A stretch of DNA of 56,342 nt from Chalciporus piperatus (taxonomy: Eukaryota; Basidiomycota; Agaricomycetes; Boletales; Boletaceae): NCBI GenBank assembly GCA_038093975.1, contig JBBPTG010000163.1, forward strand, positions 1-56,342. Reading direction: 5' to 3'. Shown here piece after piece: positions 34,434-44,668 of the stretch. The translations under genes were made by a program, and so were the position numbers. How positions within the stretch are numbered: position 1 is the stretch's first letter; the number at the start of each line of letters is the position of its first letter. The notes under the pieces are model-generated. The model ran no database searches and had not been told where the DNA came from. It saw only the letters and a list, made by a program, of their open reading frames with translations.

Positions 34434-34981
34434 CTAAATCATCCGGACAACATTGGAGCACGGGGATGAACGAAAGAACCTACGAAACGAGTCTTTCTGG
34501 AACCCTAGAGGTCGTTTTGGCAACAAGATCGGTCCTGCACCTGAAAACGAAGGACGCAAGAACCAAAACGTGTTCATCAGTGGAATTATGATTACTACGA
34601 ATGAGAAAGTGCTGAAACAGAAACCGCAGGCAGTGGGGCTCCAGGCATTTTTCTCCACAATGTTCCCGAGCGCATCGACGAAATGATGATCCCGCTGATC
34701 CCGCGACTCGGATGGCGGGGAGTGACGATATTCAAGCATCCATCGACCATTTCCCGGGGTGCGACAAGTAGGTCTGTTCCACTGTACTCCAGTGAGTCAT
34801 GTAGCTTGTCATTGTACGATCTACACTTGAACATACTGTATCTTGATTCTCGACAGCAAGCCTGAGCTTCAAGTTGACAGAGCCGTCGATCCGTCAGTAA
34901 TCCACATGGGGCTGACAGCGCCGGTACATCCCTGGCGATCACCTCGTCAACGACGTGAACTAACACATTGATCCCGACCAA
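34434..34981 (-). CDS. weak hypothetical ORFs, uncertain
   Basis: Two overlapping minus-strand frames of 101 and 128 codons (MVGINVLVHVVDEVIARDVP..). No recognised domain, no clear intron structure, and a competing plus-strand frame (34453-34686). The segment abuts the duplicated block that begins near 35020 and might be a decayed gene. Coding status is doubtful. Confidence 0.15.
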
Positions 34982-35179
34982 ATGTGCCAGTGTTTCCGAA
35001 GGGGATGAAAAACTTGTGTTGCTGTAACCTGATTGCGATAGTCATACACACGCTATCGGCGAGTCGTTCTTGTCGCGGCCGACCCCCCGACTCGCCAGCA
35101 CTTGATTGAGACTTCGCCGATTTATATTTGCCGCTTTGTTAACAAAATATCGACACAGAAATTCCGGGATGCGGAATAA

Positions 35180-35775
35180 TCAAGAAAGGGGATAAATGGG
35201 ACAAGGTTTATTCCGAATAGAAGGACGACAAGCCCCACGACAAGAAAGACAACGGATGAACATGATATTTACAACGAGTCGTGTTTGTGTCACGGGATTT
35301 CCAGGAGAATAGCACGAGCACGCCGAACTCCACAGCTGAAACCGGTCAGAATAACGTAAACACACAGCAAACAACTGAACGGGATAGCGAACTTACATGT
35401 CCGTGCTCTCCAGGGAGAGGGAGGTCGCGCTCTTTAGGGAGCTAAGAAAATAGTATGAACACACCCGAGGCAACTGAAAGAGAGCAAGAACATACGCCAC
35501 GAGTCACGCTTCAAGTTGTCGGGCTACGAGAATAGCATGAATACACCGAGGACAACTGAGAGAGCAAATGATCTTACATATCCCCGCTCCTGAAGGAGTC
35601 CAAGGCCGAGTCCATCAAGCTGGGGTTCAGGGACCTAAGAAAATAGTATGAACACGAATTAGTCACATCCCCTGACGTGCTGATCAGTGAATCGGTGCAA
35701 ACGGTCACTCACAGTAGGGGCGGCGAGCACTGCAGTTGCAGCGGCGACGAAAAAGAATAGACGGGAGAACTGCAT
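35180..35775 (-). CDS. small secreted protein, diverged paralogue of the KR-repeat peptide gene
   Basis: Exon 1 (35713-35775) encodes the signal peptide MQFSRLFFFVAAATAVLAA followed by PT, with a GTGAGT donor. Exon 2 (35578-35634) gives VPEPQLDGLGLGLLQERGY, exon 3 (from 35523) PDNLKRDSW with one Lys-Arg site; further exons would begin LPKERDLPLPGEHGH. The exon 3/4 junction is phase-ambiguous: with the GTATGT donor at 35495 the frame stops two codons into the next exon, so the product may be only about 51 residues, or the gene may be decaying. The stated 35180 end is where the longest downstream frame stops. A TATA-like TATAAAA lies about 85 bp upstream of the ATG. Unlike copy 2 it lacks the KR repeat array. 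Confidence 0.5.
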
Positions 35776-36606
35776 TGTTTACTCGGTGAATGGCTTGTAG
35801 GAGAAGTGGGCTGAGTGCCAGGTGGGTTGGGGTAGATTGGAAACGAAAAGGCCACTTTTTATACTGGGGATCCTTTGGTCATACTTACTAGTCTTCTCAG
35901 CTTCACCGCCATGGATGCGGACGCCGCCATGGTCATGGGATGTCTGCTATCGACGCACGAGGTTAGATGTGAATGAAGCCCGGCCCCCCCTCAAACCATG
36001 AGGAAGAGTGCTCAAATTTCTGGCAACATGACGTGGCCATGTACTATGTAGCCCAAATACTCTGTACATATATGGATCGTTCGAGGCACGACGTTAGATG
36101 TGAACGACCGCGGGCGGCCCGCTCAATTGAACACGAGTGTGGGGTGGGAGTGAGTGCAGTATAAGTAGCAGCCGTGAGACAAACCGAAGTCCCCCTAAGC
36201 AGGCCGAACATTGAACGAAGACGGTCGTTCCTTCTCACTACGGACAAACCGTGGCAACATGGGCCATGCATCGTGCGACCCAAATCGATGCATCCATTTC
36301 CATCTATATATCTAAGTCTGCCATCGAGAACGAAGAAATGGGACGAATCATTTCATGAATATATGACCCACCAAATGCCGGATATTCATTATGAAGACGG
36401 AGACCCCAAATTTGCGAAGAGGATCATCAATACTAAAGCCCATTTCTCGAACTGTTCTTTGCCTATGAACAAGAGTGCTTGGGAGTTGAGCATTTGAGCA
36501 GACATTCCCTGGGTGGGCGCGATGTCAATGGAGGAAAGGAGTGAGAATGGGGAAATTGGGCATGGGAGAGAAAAAAGGTGGGAGAAGACCAGACGGTACC
36601 TATACC

Positions 36607-36633
36607 ACCAAACGAAGCTGAAGGCTTCGTTTG
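36607..36633. repeat. 11-bp perfect palindrome (hairpin)
   Basis: CCAAACGAAGC and GCTTCGTTTGG flank a 5-bp loop TGAAG. The duplicate at about 40523-40544 keeps the outer part (CCAAACG..CCGTTTGG) but the loop has changed. It is close to the end of the duplicated segment. Confidence 0.7.
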
Positions 36634-36660
36634 GTGGCGGGTTTCCGTTGCGTTTCCGTG

Positions 36661-37459
36661 AGCATTGCGGGAGACCGTCTGTATTTTCTTCTGTCAGGTC
36701 AGACGTACTACGCGCCTGGATCATGACTGTGGTCATAATGTATAGGTATCACCTAACCGCACACACGGACACCATTGCAGTGCGGTTTATGAGTCAAACG
36801 ACTCGCATGCTCTCTCACTGCTTTTGACATCCCGGGCCTGCCAGGGCCCGAGGAGAGCTCCGACCATCAACAAGTTGACGACGGTCAACGATCGCGCATC
36901 TTCCCCCTCGAGGAGATCCACATTCATGCAGATGGTTACGGAGGAATCTATGGTGGCGGGCGAGGAACTTGAAGCACTGGTACAAAAGCCCTATAATCCA
37001 AAAGATTTCATCAATGAGAGGATTCGCAACCGACGGAGGTTTGAGGCTTCGAAGAATCCCGATGGGATGGAGACGAGGGTCAGCCTGAAGTGGTGTCGGA
37101 AACCAGTGGTTGAAGTCGTGATGGCTGATATCGTTTAGGCGGAACAACCGACCAGTGTTCATCATCAAGTGGATCGTATCGGATTTCAATACCGTGCATT
37201 GGTTAGGTCTGCCCTCGCGCTTGCTCTGCGATCGAACGACTCAGTGTCTGTATGCGGCCCATTGTTCGAGTGACCTTAGAGCCGTATTTCGAACATCACA
37301 AATTAGACTTGGCTACGAGGGTAAGCCACCAACTTCAAGATTCAGGCCCTGGGCTGTACAACCCACGCGTTCTCAGACGTCTGACGCGTATCATTCACAA
37401 TGCACCAAGGGTAGTTGACAACGGATTGGCACCAAGAAAGTTCAGCCAGTGAGGCCATA
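36661..37459. other. gene-poor spacer with second copy of inverted dispersed repeat
   Basis: A 104-codon plus-strand frame (36824-37138, with FINERIRNRRRFEASKNPDG) has no recognised domain. From about 37165 to 37480 the minus strand resembles 30835-31105 on the plus strand. Confidence 0.4.
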
Positions 37460-38101
37460 TCACATCGGTACGTCTTTGCAATAGTACTCAGTTTGCTTGT
37501 TTGATCGGAATAGAGTAAACAAAACACCAACGGATGAATCTAGCAGCCAACTAAATGATATCCACGGTGGCAGGGTACCACGTTTGAAGTATCGGATCCT
37601 GCCCCTTGCTCCATCAAGTATCATTTGGTCGGCCACGACACCTATATCCACTGTTGGAGTTCGTTCACTAACAGCGATCGTGCATGTTTGTTTCTTCACT
37701 TGCGTCACATGGCGAATTTGCGAATAAACCGGGAGATGCGTGATTCCACACCCGTCGTCGGATGCCGGATAAGACTCTATGGCATAAGCATCGCCGAAGA
37801 GCTGTTTCTGCTGGATTTGCATTGGGAGCAACTTTGTGGGAGGGGAAGACCCTGATAAGATAAGGTCGATGTAAGAGTATTTCCAGTGCATTCTGCCGCA
37901 AGACGAGTGAAGGAGCCTGATATTGATGGATCGGGTGAGAGGATCGACAGTCGAGTTGCGGAGAAGAGTAAACACGCCGATGTCACTTTTGTCGGCGTGC
38001 ATAGTCCCTTGGTGTGTCAAGCAAAGCTGGCCAAGCCGAATACAACCACCATCCCCGTCACATGAAAATGGGGAAACTGGGATGACAAATGCCCAAGTCA
38101 T
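37460..38101 (-). CDS. hypothetical ORF, 213 codons, uncertain
   Basis: The longest frame in the spacer, MTWAFVIPVSPFSCDGDGG.., with a segment QLFGDAYAIESYPASDDGCG and a final hydrophobic stretch ISFSWLLDSSVGVLFTLF. No family recognised. It overlaps the inverted dispersed repeat at its 3' end and a 170-codon plus-strand frame, so it may be a relic. It could be an exon of a larger decayed gene extending to about 38400. Confidence 0.25.
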   Translation of the reverse strand: MTWAFVIPVSPFSCDGDGGCIRLGQLCLTHQGTMHADKSDIGVFTLLRNSTVDPLTRSINIRLLHSSCGRMHWKYSYIDLILSGSSPPTKLLPMQIQQKQLFGDAYAIESYPASDDGCGITHLPVYSQIRHVTQVKKQTCTIAVSERTPTVDIGVVADQMILDGARGRIRYFKRGTLPPWISFSWLLDSSVGVLFTLFRSNKQTEYYCKDVPM

Positions 38102-38946
38102 AGATCCGTACAGCGATGATGGGAATTTTCGTCAGAATCATGATGTCAGTGAGCATCGCCTTGTTTGCCTCAGACGCTGGAAAATGTTGCGATTCAGCCT
38201 GGGGAGCGGACGTGTAAGTTTTATAACACCACGCAGCTCGACATTTGCATACCAGTTCCCCGTTGGACATGGGCATTATGTGGAAGGTAAGTACGAGATC
38301 GGACCTCAAATATCAATGGAGTTGAATCACCTTGTTGAACCCATACAAAAGGAGACGTTCCGTGGTGTTGGTGAGGGAGGTATGGTAGTTGCCACAAATC
38401 GTCTGGCTGCAGTGGCTCAATATGAGACAGGTTAAAAACCGCTATGAGCGAGTTTCGCAGACCTTGGTGGTGGAGGAGGCGTAACGACTATCATCGGCGC
38501 AGGCCGTACCGACCCAGGGAGATCTGTACCACCCCGTCAACGACGTGTTGATTGCGATAGTCGTACAAACTGTATCGGCTCGTTCTTGGAGTGGCCGACC
38601 CGCCGACTCGCCAGTACTTGCTTGATACTTCCCCGAGATAGTAACAATTTATCAACACAGAAATTGTGGAATGCCGAATAATCAAGAAAAGGCATAAATG
38701 GGACCCGGTTTATTGCACAGTCGATGATACAGAAACAAATTAAAGTAGCGATGGCTCGGCAAGAATAAAAGGACGACAAGCCTCACGAGAAGAAAGACAA
38801 CAGATAAACATGATATTCACAACGAGTCACATTTGTGTAGCACGCCGAAGTCTACAGCTGAAACCGGTCAGAATAACGTAAACACACAGCAAACAACTGA
38901 AAGGGAAAGGGAGCTTACATGTCCGCCCTCTCCAGGGAGAGAGTCC

Positions 38947-39639
38947 TTAGGATCCAGGGAGAGGGAGGTCGCGCTTTGGATGGCCTTCATGACCTGCGAT
39001 GTAGTCACGCTTTGAATGGCCTTCATGATCTCCGATGAAGTCTGCATGACCTGCAATGTAGTCACGCTTTGGATGGCCTTCATGATCTCCGATGAAGTCT
39101 GCATGACCTGCAATGTAGTCACGCTTTGAATGGCCTTCATGATCTCCGATGAAGTCTGCATGACCTGCGATGTAGTCGCGCTCTTCAAGGAGCTAAGAAA
39201 ATAGTATGAGCACCCGACACAGCTGAAAGAGCAAATGAGCTTACCTGTCCAGGAGCAAGTCCACGCAATTGGCCTCCTCGTTGGCGCTCTTCAAGGAGCT
39301 AAGAAAATAGTATGAGCACCCGACACAGCTGAAAGAGCAAATGAGCTTACCTGTCCAGGAGCAAGTCCACGCAATTGGCCTCCTCGTTGGCGCTCTTCAA
39401 GGAGCTAAGAAAATAGTATGAGCACCCGACACAGCTGAAAGAGCAAATGAGCTTACCTGTCCAGGAGCAAGTCCACGCAATTGGCCTCCTCGTTGGCGCT
39501 CTTCAAGGAGCTAAGAAAATAGTATGAGCACCCGACACAGCTGGAAGAGAGCTACGGAGTGCAAACGGTCACTCACAGCAGGGGCGGCGAGCACTGCAGT
39601 TGCAGCGGCGACGAAAAAGAATAGACGGGAGAACTGCAT
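38947..39639 (-). CDS. secreted repeat-peptide precursor with Kex2-type KR sites
   Basis: Five exons, all phase 0. Exon 1 (39577-39639) is a 21-residue signal region, MQFSRLFFFVAAATAVLAA then PA. Exons 2-4 (39457-39510, 39351-39404, 39245-39298) each encode the same LLEERQRGGQLRGLAPGQ. Exon 5 (38947-39192) gives LLEER, then DYIAGHADFIGDHEGHSKR, the same unit with P for S, the S form again, a shortened DYIAGHEGHPKR, and DLPLPGS stop. Total 156 residues. Every unit ends in Lys-Arg, the Kex2/furin-type site, so the predicted products are acidic, His-rich peptides of 10-17 residues. This is the layout of Kex2-processed repeat proteins in fungi. No RiPP-modifying enzyme was noticed in the window. 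A different open frame runs through the same exon but is out of phase with the signal peptide. Confidence 0.7.
39193..39512. repeat. three tandem 106-bp intron+exon units
   Basis: The period is exactly 106 bp (52-nt intron plus 54-nt exon), with CTCTTCAAGGAG at 39181, 39287, 39393 and 39499. The three exons and the three introns downstream of them appear identical. Each intron has GTAAGC..TTTTCTTAG ends. The 54-nt exon keeps phase, so each duplication adds 18 residues cleanly. Confidence 0.9.
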
Positions 39640-40560
39640 TGTTTACTCGGTGAATGGAGAAGTGGGCTGAGTGGGTGGGTTGGGATAGATTGGAAACGAA
39701 AAGGCCGCTTTTTATGCAGGGGATCCTTTGGCCATACTTACTAGTCTTCTCAGCTTCACCGCCATGGATGCGGACGCCGCCATGGTCATGGGATGTCTGC
39801 TATCGACGCACGACGTTAGATGTGAACGAAGCCCGGCCCCCACTCAAACCATGGGTAAGAGTGCTCAAAGTTCTGGCAACATGACGTGGCCATGTACCAT
39901 GTAGCCCCAATACTTTGTACATATATGGATCCTTCGAGGCAGATCTACGCACGACGTTAGTAGATGTGAACGACCGCGGGCGGCCCGCTCAATTGAACAC
40001 GAGTGTGGGGTGGGAGTGAGTGCGGTATAAGTAGCAGCCGTGAGACAAACCGAAGTCCCCCTAAGCAGGCCGAACATTGAACGAAGACGGTCGTTCCTTC
40101 TCACTACGGACAAACCGTGGCAACATGGGCCATGCATCGCACGACCCAAATCGATGCTTCCATTTCCATCTATATATCTAAGTCTGCCATCGAGACAAGC
40201 ACCACACAACGGAAAAATGGGACGACTCGTTTCATGAATGCATGACCCACCGAATGTCGGATATTCATCATGAAGATGGAAACCCCAACTTCGCGAACAG
40301 AATCATCAATGCTAAAGCCCATTTATCGAAACGTCCTTTGGATACGAACAAGAATGCTTGATTAAGCACGGGCTTGATCATTTGAGCGGACATTCCGTGG
40401 GTGGGCGTGATCTCAGTTCAGTCAGCAACATACCAATGGAGGAAAGGAGTGAGAATGGGGAAACTTGGCATGGGCTTGGGAGAGGAAAGAGGTGGGAGAA
40501 GACTAGACCGTACCAATAGCACCAAACGAAGCCTTCCGTTTGGTGGCGGGTTTCTGAAGT

Positions 40561-41083
40561 GTACTCATTTGAATGGGCCATCTTAGGCCATCTTGATGAT
40601 ACATACTCCACCAACAGGGAGTACATCCGCGTATCGTCTACGGGAATTAGGGACCACCGAGAATGCAAAGTCTGGGTGGTCAGCGCTTCAGCGCCGTCAT
40701 GCAGCATCTTATGATTCTGATCAGTGTCGCGACACCACACAGTCTTGCCCTCGAACTAAATGCGTCATCTGCCACAGCCTACAGTGGACTGCACAGGAAG
40801 TTGGACCACTGTTGGACCTCATTCGTTTTCCATTCAACCTTGGTGCGTGGATACATTGTGAAACCCAAGTGTTGGATAACTTTCCGACCGAAGTGTGGTG
40901 CATTCCAGGTATTGAGTAGTGTGGCTGTTTTTATTTGACGCGTGATCGGAGTTTGAAAGGTGTGGCTGTTTGTTTCCCATGGACTGGACGCGTTTTGAAC
41001 GAGAGCTGCACGTTGCTGCACGTTGTACATTCGCTGACCTCCTCTTACGTCCAAGTTCTACGCCAAATACTTCCCTCGAACAA
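40561..41083. other. intergenic before Bqt4-like gene
   Basis: No gene recognised. Repeated words (GTGTGGCTGTTT at 40920 and 40961) occur upstream of the Bqt4-like start. Confidence 0.4.
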
Positions 41084-42416
41084 ATGCCACTGAGACCAGA
41101 ACTCCCAGTAAAATATCACAACCCCCATCTCAAGTCCCGTACGTCCACAACCCCAATCATCTCTCTCTCTCTTTTCTCATACATACACAGTCGACTTGTC
41201 CAAATGGCCCCCTGTAAAATATCAGTCTCTTGATCGCGATGGTCACGAGGTCCTGGTGAGTTTCCCCTGATCAACATATCCCTTTTCCATTTCCCCTAAC
41301 CTCTCTCCAGGTCGGCCGTCTCAAAATCCCAACCGTACGTCCGCTATCGCATCCCCATGCCTTCCTAACTCTTTCCCACTCAGCCCTCGGGTCATGCCTT
41401 CATCCTCCGCCGCTATGACACCGGCGCGATCAGTCTCACCACCATGTTCCGAGCCGCGTTCCCCGAAGCAAGTGAGATCGACGAACGTAAAGAAACCCAG
41501 TGGGCCAAAGAAAGTTTTGACCTATCTGGAAACAACGGCTCAGCGCGAGACCCTCACACCGTCCGTCTCGCCGGTACTTGGATCAGTACCCCCATTGCCC
41601 TCCAGCCAGAATTTGCAGAAAGTTATCAACTGGGCGATGTCATACAATTTATCGCGACTGCGTCACCAGATCCGAGCGCCACTTATCGTCGGTCAACCGC
41701 AAAGGCGACCCCCAAGGGCGTACCGCCATCTTCTCCCGTTGCAAGTCCTGCAAAGTCGTTGCTTACTCCAGCGCCCTCGATGACGATGCCAACTCCCAAA
41801 CGACGAAAGGAGTCCTCCCCTGCACCACAACCGGCACATCAACAACCGGCACAACAATCAAATTTACCACCACCGCGCCGGTCGACGCGGACAAAGAGTC
41901 CAGCACCGTTCCCGATTCCGATGGCCGTCAAGTCGCCGAAAGCTGTGCGGACCGTCCGAGCCGTTCGAATGACAGAAGTCACGACGCCTGCCGGATCGGA
42001 CGAGACGGTCGTAGAGGAAGAAGCCGAGACGATCGAGCTTGCTAAACCAAGCATGACGCAGGATATGGAGGAACAAAAGGAGTTGATCGAGCAGCTGAAA
42101 GCGGAACGAGAACTCAACAGAATGCAGACCGACGAGCCTGCGCCTGCGCCTTTGAAAAGAGATAGGGAGGAGGAGGACGAAGAAAAGCAAGAGCTAGAGT
42201 TCAACTTCAAAGAACCAGAGGCCGAGGAGCGACAGATTGCTACGAACAAGAGGGTATCGAGGTTCCATCTAGAACCGAGAACCAAATCAGTGGCATGGGG
42301 CGTTGCCGCATTCGCGATCGGCATGAGCGCTGTGTAAGTCCTCTTCCCCGTCTTTCATTCGAACCGCCAACTCAATCTTGCTCGTGTCTAGATCATTCCT
42401 GCCCAATTTCTTCTGA
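41084..42416 (+). CDS. Bqt4-like inner nuclear membrane protein (KilA-N/APSES-like fold, C-terminal TM)
   Basis: Exon 1 starts MPLRPELPVKYHNPHLKS at 41084. Short exons follow: DLSKWPPVKYQSLDRDGHEV L, VGRLKIPT, then PSGHAFILRRYDTGAISLTT, MFRAAFPEASEIDERKETQW, GSARDPHTVRLAGTWISTPI and ALQPEFAESYQLGDVIQFIA, a KilA-N/APSES-like domain as in fission yeast Bqt4. A long disordered Pro/Ser-rich basic region contains NLS-like patches (TPKRRKES), then an acidic Glu-rich stretch. The last coding exon finishes the membrane anchor: KSVAWGVAAFAIGMSAV|SFLPNFF stop, after a GTAAGT..TCTAG intron. Bqt4 anchors telomeres and chromatin to the inner nuclear membrane. Homology is inferred from domain pattern and the tail anchor. 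Confidence 0.75.
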
Positions 42417-43267
42417 CACGATAGTTGTGAAACGCTGTCCCGTCTATCCATACACCTGGTTGTCTGTTTTGTTCGTCTTTATTAATCCCCTGTCGAGTTA
42501 ACTTTTTACGGTGTGTTAGGGTATCCTCTGTACATCCACTCCCTCTATCAGCTCGCAAGCGACACCCTCGATATAACTTTTTCTCTCTCTTCGAGTCGTC
42601 GAGCCGTCGAGTTTTCCCGCCCTTTTGTTTTTCCACTCTCTCCTACGTCATGGTAGTACTTTCTCTCGATGTGTCTGGTTCGCGTAAATATGATGGTAAT
42701 GTTCTATCTTTTTTCCTTTCAATACATACATACAGTTGTGTACGAATGAAATCGATTCGTGAGTGCTTTTTGTCAAGCCAGAGCCAGATCCAGAACTGAC
42801 AGTGACAGAAGCAAAATGACGGTAAACGTATCAGAATGAAGCGAATTCAAACTTGGACGTGAAGACATGCACACATACGGAATGACGAACAACACAATTT
42901 GCTGACGAAACACTGCGAGTACTCGTTTCCAAGCTTGTGTGATCGACTCAAACTCACGATACTGGAACCAACTGGCTGAGATGCCTAGTCACTACCACTG
43001 AGAGTCAGCTTGTCCTTGATGGAGACCGTCACCGCTGTCATATATGGTCGACGAATTCCTTGCAAGTTGCTGATGCCCGTAGAATGCGTCATGTCACCAT
43101 CATCCTGGGGTTGTCATTGTTGATAACGAATAGGAGACAATCCCAAATATGTCGGTGGCCGACATGGATCCGACGCGGAAACTTGATCAGGGCAGAGACA
43201 GGGAGTGCGACTGTGAGTGAGAGCGTGATAAAGGAGAGCCTCGAGCCAGACACTAGGGGTTGCTTTC
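42417..43267. other. intergenic between Bqt4-like gene and LINE fragment
   Basis: Pyrimidine-rich 3' flank of the Bqt4-like gene, then about 600 bp without a supported gene. Confidence 0.45.
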
Positions 43268-44157
43268 TTTTTTTTTTTTTTTGGACAAGCGATTTTATTG
43301 GGTAGCCACTGACAAGTCTAGCTCTACTCAATACGCTAAGGCGGGTTCCACCATGGTGGTTCCCGGTCCGAGGAAAAATGCTCTTACGCACGCCCTGAGA
43401 TTCAGGGGGTGTGGGACTCGTGGACTGCCTGGTTTCCCCGGTTCAAAATGGGGGTCCTGTGCAGTTTGATACCCACTAAAACCTCTAAGTTTGTTGCCCA
43501 ATCATGGGGTATGGTTTCTGGATGTCTTAGTATTTTTGACCACGTCTTTTTTACCCTAGACGTGGTTTTGGTATTCCTTTTATTTTTAGCTAATCTTCGG
43601 TCTATATCGATCCTTTGGTGTATCTTATCTTCCCATCTCGTTATTATTGTTTGTTTGGTTAAGTGTTTGTTTCCTATGACTCTTCCGCATCTTATCGACC
43701 AGATCATATGGGCTGATTCCGTTATTAGTATTCTTTGTAGGCGTATATTTGATGTGTCATTCTGGTTCAGTTGACCATTCTCGTTCCATGGTGTGAGCGA
43801 GCCAGCTCCGAGGATCTGGCTTATCGAGGGTTGTGTCCACCCCTCTAGGTTTCCAGGCCATATTTGTTTGACCGCCGCCCATATTGTTATTCGTTCTGGG
43901 CTCGGGCATTCGGTTAGGATGTGTTCGAGGGATTCTACTGGGTCGTCGCAGAGTGAGCATTTTGTTCGTTGTTCGTATCCTGGTATTGATGACCAGTAGT
44001 TCCCTATTCGTAGTGCGCCGTTCATTGCTCTATATATGAAGGCTTGGACTGGTCGTCGGATGTCTGGGTGTCTGATGTTTCTCCAGAGCGTTGCGTCTGT
44101 TTCCAGTGAGTTCGTGTGTTCTTTTAATCCGTGTCTTGTGATGTCTAGGTTCATTAG
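43268..44157 (-). mobile_element. 3' end of a non-LTR (LINE) retrotransposon, with poly(A)
   Basis: The minus-strand element ends in 15 A residues (T run at 43268-43282), preceded by about 120 bp of 3' UTR and the C-terminus of its ORF. The 5' part is absent because element B is inserted at 44157/44158; the rest probably lies beyond B, outside the window. Confidence 0.85.
43402..44157 (-). pseudogene. LINE ORF2 C-terminus (RT-associated zinc-binding region), truncated by element B
   Basis: The frame reads WRNIRHPDIRRPVQAFIYRA, MNGALRIGNYWSSIPGYEQR and KCSLCDDPVESLEHILTECP. The CX2C..HX4C cluster with the LEHILxECP motif is the zf-RVT domain found after the reverse transcriptase/RNase H region of fungal LINEs. 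It continues through a basic tail to GNQAVHESHTP. The frame is open right up to the element B boundary, so the start is missing, not chosen. Confidence 0.85.
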
Positions 44158-44634
44158 TGAAACGACTCAACTCAACTAAGAGCTAAGACTCACACTAGAC
44201 AATAGCGAGCCGATGAACTTGGCTGAGGTTCGATGAGGAAACTCCAGGAGAACAAGACTGGGGAGTCCAGTGCTTGTCGACCCGGGTTTATATACTATTG
44301 TCAATGTTTGTACATGTTGTGGCTAAACCTTATCGTAAGTGACTGGGTATGACTCATACTGACTACTAGCCAATGGCGTAACTAGCTCTACTGCGGAATG
44401 AGTAAGCGTGAGTCATATGATGAGTAATGCTGACTGATGCTGACGAGTGAGCGGTGAGTCATCAGTTAGTAAGCGAAGGTCTAGACCTAGCTTATGTAAG
44501 TAAGTCACGTGACACGATAAGATAAGATAACAAAAGAGAAAGTGAAATGACTAAGTCCACGAGACGAAGAGAAACCTAGTAAGCGTAATGGAATGTAGGA
44601 ATGATTAGGATAAGGAAATGGAGCGTTCGTAACA
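44158..44634 (-). repeat. 3' LTR of element B
   Basis: 477 bp; on the minus strand TGTTACGAACGCTCC..GAGTCGTTTCA. It shares with element A the block around AAACCCGGGT(T/C)GACAAGCACTGG and CCAGTCTTGTTCTCCTGGAG, the TATA box, a TCACGTGA E-box and three TGACTCA/TGAGTCA words. Confidence 0.9.
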
Positions 44635-44668
44635 CTACCCCCTCTCTATGGATCGTATTCCTAGACGA

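Larger units (their letters stand above)
35020..36660. repeat. segmental duplication, copy 1
   Basis: Matches 38530-40560 in the same orientation over most of its length: GATTGCGATAGTC, ATCGACACAGAAATT/ATCAACACAGAAATT, AATAATCAAGAAA, the secreted-protein gene, its promoter (TACTAGTCTTCTCAGCTTCA), the CCGCGGGCGGCCCGCTCAAT block, CCTAAGCAGGCCGAACATTG, and the GGAGGAAAGGAGTGAGAATG block, ending near a ACCAAACGAAG hairpin. Divergence is mostly point changes plus indels; the gene portion differs in exon number. Confidence 0.85.
38530..40560. repeat. segmental duplication, copy 2
   Basis: Direct repeat of 35020-36660 (see there). It is longer mainly because of the tandem exon/intron units and the repeat exon in its secreted-peptide gene. 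Confidence 0.85.

Noticed and set aside
38868..39188. 106-codon minus-strand frame with repeat QVMQTSSEIMKAIQSVT
   Set aside because: Its phase is incompatible with exon 1 carrying the signal peptide; it stays open because the 57-bp repeat is a multiple of three. It has no KR sites or secretion signal.
43261..43290. Intergenic homopolymer T run as a terminator
   Set aside because: It is better explained as the poly(A) tail of the minus-strand LINE, directly after its 3' UTR.
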